Assembly: GCA_907164885.2 (NCBI GenBank)
Contig: OU015498.1
Location: 90,057,649 to 90,121,648 of the forward strand
DNA length: 64,000 nt
Origin: Dolomedes plantarius
Taxonomy: Eukaryota > Arthropoda > Arachnida > Araneae > Dolomedidae
Direction: 5' to 3'
Below the pieces are notes generated by a model, which was not told the origin of the DNA, ran no database searches, and worked only from the letters and a program-made list of their open reading frames with translations. The translations under genes and the position numbers were made by a program. How positions within the stretch are numbered: the stretch's first letter is position 1; each line of letters begins with the position of its first letter. Below are positions 59,846 through 64,000 of the stretch, piece by piece.

Positions 59846-60100
59846 ACAATTATGACTAGTAAATGTAAATATTTCAACAGAGAAAGCTATTATATAACAG
59901 GAAGGATGCAATGACAGTTAAACAAAATAAACAGAAATCTTGCACTTAGAGCTAAACGTTTTACCAGAAAAACTGTACTTATGGAGCATTTAGCTCTAAG
60001 TGTAGGGTTTCTGTTTATTTTGTTTGACCGTCATTGCATTCTTCCAGTTATATAATAGCGTTCTCTGTTGAATTATTTACATTTTACTAGTTATAATTGT
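59846..60100. mobile_element. 255-bp palindromic element
   Basis: The left arm ACAATTATGACTAGTAAATG mirrors the right CATTTTACTAGTTATAATTGT region. Pairing continues through TTCAACAGAGAA, GGAWGATGCAATGAC and TTAGAGCTAAA to a loop of about 28 bp near 59970. The general plan (long arms, small central hairpin) is like the element at 42485-42693, but no hammerhead core is intact. Confidence 0.8.
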
Positions 60101-61625
60101 AAGGATGAAAAATTAATATTTTGCCGTAACTGTAGTTTAGCTAGTTGTGTCTTAACAAATTAACAGTTCAGCAGGTAAAATAGGCCCTAAAGCGTTGAAG
60201 ATACGGCATCGCATCCCGTAGAGGAGTAAAGGGATTCAGTTATGTTTTCAAGCTATGTTCGAGTTACTTTAGCTGTGGATTACTATGAAGGATCGCGAAA
60301 ATTAGCGGGAACATTTTTGGAAGGGCATTCTTGGTGGATCGGATTTAGTTTACCTGGGCATTTGCTTTTCAACCAAATGCCGGATAAAGTTCAAGATTAT
60401 AACATTTGTTAAACGGTCTTTACCCATTTTAGTAAATTTTCGTGTTTTGAAGCTAGTTAGGCTACTAGGTTTCACAACTCAAGTGACTGTTCATTCACAC
60501 ATATCTTTCTGATCAAAAGACCAACAAACTGTTCCGTGTTATTGTTGACTAAGAATGTGCGTGCGTTAATTTCAAAACAAGCGCGGCAGTTGTAGATTTC
60601 TATGCGGAGAAATTTCGAAACAGTTGTAAATATGGTGAGGTATATAACTAAGTTTTTCTGAAGCATATTTCTCGACGACTTTAACCAAAAAACGCACTAA
60701 ATTCCAATGATGATGTAGCGATATATGCTTTATTCAGACTTCTATATGGGATTTTTAGAATGACTTGTTTAGCCACCTTATATGTAGAACGGTACGGTAT
60801 TCTAGGGATTGATTATGCATCGTGTTGATAAACCAGACATTGTTTACTTCTGTTACAGTATTCGCAAGTGCATTTGGATTGAATGTAAAATTGCCTGTTT
60901 TCATAGACTCCTGCCCTTTGAAGCCGAAAAATTAAGTAGTATATAATCACCATGCTCTTGGTGCAACTGCTGCTGGTGCAGTGAAAGCAGGCTGTTGAAA
61001 CTATTTTTTTTCCATCTATACTTCTTAAAAGTTTCCGACCCACGCCTCCATGTCACCATGATATTTACATTTTTAGTTAACAAAATGCTTGAGATCCTTT
61101 CCTCAGAAAATATCAAGCGCACAAAGCTACCCCAACTGACAAAGACGTTCAAGAATTCTCGGTCTGCGAAAGTTATACCAAAATATTATTTAAAAAAATA
61201 TATTTAATTAAACTCTTACGTTTGTTAGATGGATCCATGCAACTGTAACATACGTAAATTTTGTTTACTTCTCAGTCTGACAAGAAAGTGTACATTCCAC
61301 AAAGCAGGGCAGGGAAATCATGGCCTTTATCTCAATCGATGTGTTTTTTGTGTCATCATCTAACTACGTTATCATCCACGGTTTTCTGCACACTAGCCTT
61401 ATGCAACTCGGGAAATAATCATTTGAAAACACATCAGTAAGATTAAAACTTTGATTTCTATTCATATATTTCTACTTTGTAATGAATCTTAGACCCATTA
61501 TCAAATTCCTTTTAAACTTAGACAACTTGAGAACGTCAAAATCAATTCCACTTTAAACTAAAATAGTATAATGTACAAATAAAAAAATAAAAAACATTAC
61601 TTGGTGCAAGCTAGGGAAAAGAGAT
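60101..61625. other. unassigned DNA
   Basis: 1.5 kb without recognised elements. Overlapping antisense frames at 60813-61152 have no domain. Confidence 0.4.
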
Positions 61626-61856
61626 ATTGTATTTTTCGAACTAAAAGACGCACCCCAAATTCATGGGAGGATTTTTAGAAAAGAATATTTTGTATTTTGT
61701 CAGGTATGTAAAGATATTTTCAATTTCTTACTTAATAATATATATATATATATATAAAATAAAATATTTATTTTAATGTTGCTTTACAAATGCACAGCAA
61801 TTTTTAGTCGATTTTTTTATGCAAAAGGGTGTTTCTTATGGTCACAAAAATACGGT
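61626..61856. mobile_element. MITE of the 'ATAAGACGCACC' terminal type
   Basis: The left TATTTTTCGAACTAAAAGAC with GCACCCC mirrors the right GGGTGTTTCTTATGGTCACA with AAAATACGG. The interior matches the 30012 copy (TTTTCAATTTCTTACTTAAT). A short (TA)n lies at 61739-61757. Confidence 0.7.
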
Positions 61857-62738
61857 ACTTTCTAAGCAAGATGCTTTTCCTGTATTTGTGTTTTTCAGTG
61901 TCAGTTGTAAGCTAAAATCAAGTAATAACTTCTAGTTTATTGTTCATTTCGGCTTTACCCTTCCAGCTACATACCATAACCAATTCACATGACAGTACAT
62001 CTTTATTAATGTCGCATTCTGTTATCCTTATTCAAGTTATGACACAGTACAAGCAATTTGTTTTTCGTAATGTCAGAATAAACCACAACTTCGAAAGACA
62101 CATTAAAGTTTCTATTTCATTTCATTGAAACACCAGATATCGCCTTTTATCTTCTTGGTAATAATCAACTAAACCACACAATATAAAGATATCCAAATAA
62201 AAATCTCGGAATGATTCATTAGATTGTTGTCTCTCAGCTCTATACACAATTCCTATATTCTCCAGTGGCGTAAAAAAAAAAAAGGCAGTAAAACATTCTG
62301 CATAGAAATGAGTGTGATTAAAGGCATAATTAAAAGATCGTGAATCCCTGTAATTACCTTTTTCTCTCTTTTTATTTCACTAATTTGATAACATCTGGGG
62401 CCAGGGCTTATTTAAGTTAGAAAAAAAAAATGGGGAATTTTTTTTTAAAGTTGTATTTTTTGGTTGCCTCGTTGGTTTTGTCTTTATTGGCGGTAATGTA
62501 ACGTACCGAGTTTAAAAATTGCATCTTGAATGAATGCGAAAAGTGTGATTTAACAGAGTTAGGAAATTGAAAACAAATGGAACGATTCATTGAATTACGT
62601 TTTTCTAGCAGTTTTGCGATTGATTTGAAGTCAGTAAATCATATATATTTTCGCTAAAAGTTGATTTTAAGTCTATGGGCCAGTTAATACAATTCAAAAG
62701 CTATAGAACAAGTAGAAGGATAAGTTAGATTTTAGGTT

Positions 62739-62739
<1 letters not shown>
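61857..62739. other. unassigned DNA
   Basis: 62230-62480 is less AT-rich with A and T runs. No gene or element recognised. Confidence 0.4.
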
Positions 62740-62836
<97 letters not shown>

Positions 62837-62922
62837 TATATATATATATAGAGAGAGAGAGAGAGGGAGAGATCGATTGATCGAGAGATAGATAGAGATT
62901 CCACTGTGTGTGTGTATGTATG

Positions 62923-63014
<92 letters not shown>

Positions 63015-63084
63015 TCGATTGATCGAGAGATAGATAGAGATTCCACTGTGTGTGTGTATGTATGTATATATATATATATATATA
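62740..63084. repeat. duplicated compound microsatellite carrying MITE ends
   Basis: (TA)n, (GA)n, then AGATCGATTGATCGAGAGAT and AGATAGAGATTCCACTGTGT, then (TG)n/(TATG)n. This module occurs twice (about 62740-62925 and 62926-63065). The string GATTCCACTG is the 3' terminus of the Tigger-like MITE found complete at 63103. Minus-strand frames up to 219 residues here are artefacts. Confidence 0.85.
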
Positions 63085-63102
63085 CACATACACACACACA
63101 CA

Positions 63103-63272
63103 CAGTGGAATCTCGATCTATCGTTTACCAAGGAACCGATTGCACTGAACGATAAATGCGCGAAAACTATGAATGCGCGAACAAAAAGAAATATTAACAT
63201 CGAGACTGGATGAAATAAACGAAACATACGGGAAAACGATGGTTCGGGAAACGATCGATGGAAGTTCCACTG
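63103..63272. mobile_element. pogo/Tigger-like MITE, unexpanded
   Basis: CAGTGGAATCTCGATCTATC at the left mirrors CGATCGATGGAAGTTCCACTG at the right; 170 bp. It shares AAGGAACCGAT(T)GCACTGAA-type, GATAAATGCG and GATGAAATAAACGA blocks with the 2143-2838 array and is its likely ancestral form. Confidence 0.85.
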
Positions 63273-63289
63273 TGTATATATATACACAT

Positions 63290-63745
63290 ACACTGAAGAG
63301 CAAAAAACAAAAGCACGGGCGTGCGTATCCAAATAACGGAGATATGCAACCAATCAGCATAACGTGTTGCGGTCGGCAGCGCCTATGTAAGACAACAGGT
63401 GTCTGGCGAAGCTGTTAGATCGGCTCCTGCTACTACAATGGCAGGTTATCACGATTTATGTGACTTTGAGCGTGGTGTTATAGTCGCCGCACGAGAGATG
63501 GGGCATCTCCGAGGTAGCGATGCAATTTGGATTTTGGCGCACGACCATTTCACGAGTGTACCGTGAATAGCAGCTACCGGGTAAAACATCAAATCTCCGG
63601 CAGCGGTGCGGCCAGAAAAAGACCTTGAAAGAACTGGACAGTCGACGACTGACGAGAATCCTTAAATGAGATAGACGTGCAACACTTCCTCCAATTACTG
63701 CGAATTTCAGTGCAGATTTCAATGCGGGAAATTTCTATACGCTAG
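63290..63745 (+). mobile_element. 5' part of a Tc1-like transposon
   Basis: Starts ACACTGAAGAGCAAAAAAC just after the MITE and includes a short leader and the first third of a transposase gene. The match ends near 63745, so the 3' part is missing. Confidence 0.7.
63438..63742 (+). pseudogene. Tc1-like transposase N-terminal remnant
   Basis: The ATG at 63438 opens MAGYHDLCDFERGVIVAARE, then a frameshift moves the match to VAMQFGFWRTTISRVYRE, the second helix-turn-helix motif, followed by a stop, PGKTSNLRQRCGQKKTLKEL and RRLTRILK, a second stop, and RRATLPPITANF. These are the tandem DNA-binding helices of Tc1 transposases. The DDE catalytic domain is not present. An antisense frame at 63456-63722 is a by-product. 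Confidence 0.85.
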
Positions 63746-63945
63746 TAACCGTTTATTTATTTATTTTTAATTAAATTTTATCTATTTATTAGGCTTTTTA
63801 TGGGTTAATTTTTCCCTTCTATCTATCAGTCTAGCGTTTTCTTTGTCCCTTGTCTCACCATTTTTTTTTTCTTAGCCGTTTTCTTCGTACTGCAATATCC
63901 TACATAGCTTTCATTTCCTTTTCTAATTTCTAGCATAAAGACCCC

Positions 63946-63949
<4 letters not shown>
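63746..63949. other. T-rich unassigned DNA
   Basis: TTTATTTATTTATTTT and similar runs; nothing else recognised. Confidence 0.5.

Positions 63950-64000
<51 letters not shown>
63950..64000. repeat. (CTAT)n(AT)n microsatellite, cut by window edge
   Basis: Short CTAT run passing into (AT)n that continues beyond the window. Confidence 0.95.

Noticed and set aside
62694..63353. Minus-strand frame of 219 residues, the longest but one in the window
   Set aside because: It is translation of (TA)n, (GA)n and (TG)n tracts (Tyr-Ile, Ser-Leu, Thr-His runs).

Overview
The window looks like AT-rich, gene-poor nuclear DNA of an arthropod, most probably a spider or other arachnid. The evidence is long (TA)n microsatellites in about twenty places, no operons or long reading frames, several families of miniature DNA transposons (MITEs), tRNA-derived SINEs, Helitron-like elements and decayed Tc1/mariner transposases. 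The arachnid assignment is an inference from general familiarity with such repeats and has not been tested by a search. I found no credible intact protein-coding gene. The longest open frames come from (TA)n runs (Tyr-Ile repeats) or from a minisatellite that is open in nearly all frames. The window is best read as intergenic or deep intronic sequence.

Layout. 0-5 kb: SINE-B pieces, a 161-bp tandem array grown from a pogo/Tigger-like MITE, a Helitron-like element and a SINE head. 5-13 kb: a SINE-A copy, three different MITEs end to end (Tigger-like, piggyBac-like, hAT-like, 6.3-7.4 kb), a SINE-bearing composite repeat, a TTAA-MITE with another element nested in it, and a second copy of the Helitron-like family. 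13.6-14.8 kb: a dead Tc1-like transposon with recognisable terminal repeats. 15-24 kb: diverged tandem duplications, a fold-back mariner derivative, an old satellite of about 282 bp built from two monomer types, a Tigger MITE, a possible BEL/Pao leader, a TTAA-MITE and a 131-bp array. 24-38 kb: a LINE 3' end, the inverted copy of the composite SINE repeat, SINE-B copies, TTAA-MITEs and two further tandem arrays. 38-54 kb: SINEs, a 209-bp palindrome with hammerhead-ribozyme-like cores on both strands, Helitron-like elements, a hAT MITE with target-site duplication, and a 52-bp minisatellite inside a Tigger-like MITE. 54-64 kb: a 135-bp (TA)n, a mariner-type MITE, more TTAA and fold-back elements, compound microsatellites carrying MITE ends, and the 5' half of another dead Tc1 transposon at the right edge.

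Nothing here acts as a gene pathway. The common theme is non-autonomous elements that depended on transposases or reverse transcriptases from elsewhere, and their conversion into tandem repeats and palindromes. The most interesting items are the hammerhead-like palindrome at 42.5 kb, the MITE-seeded minisatellites at 2.1 and 53.0 kb, the fold-back transposon at 17.3 kb and the two-monomer satellite at 17.9-18.7 kb. Coordinates and motif comparisons were read by eye, so element edges without target duplications are approximate.
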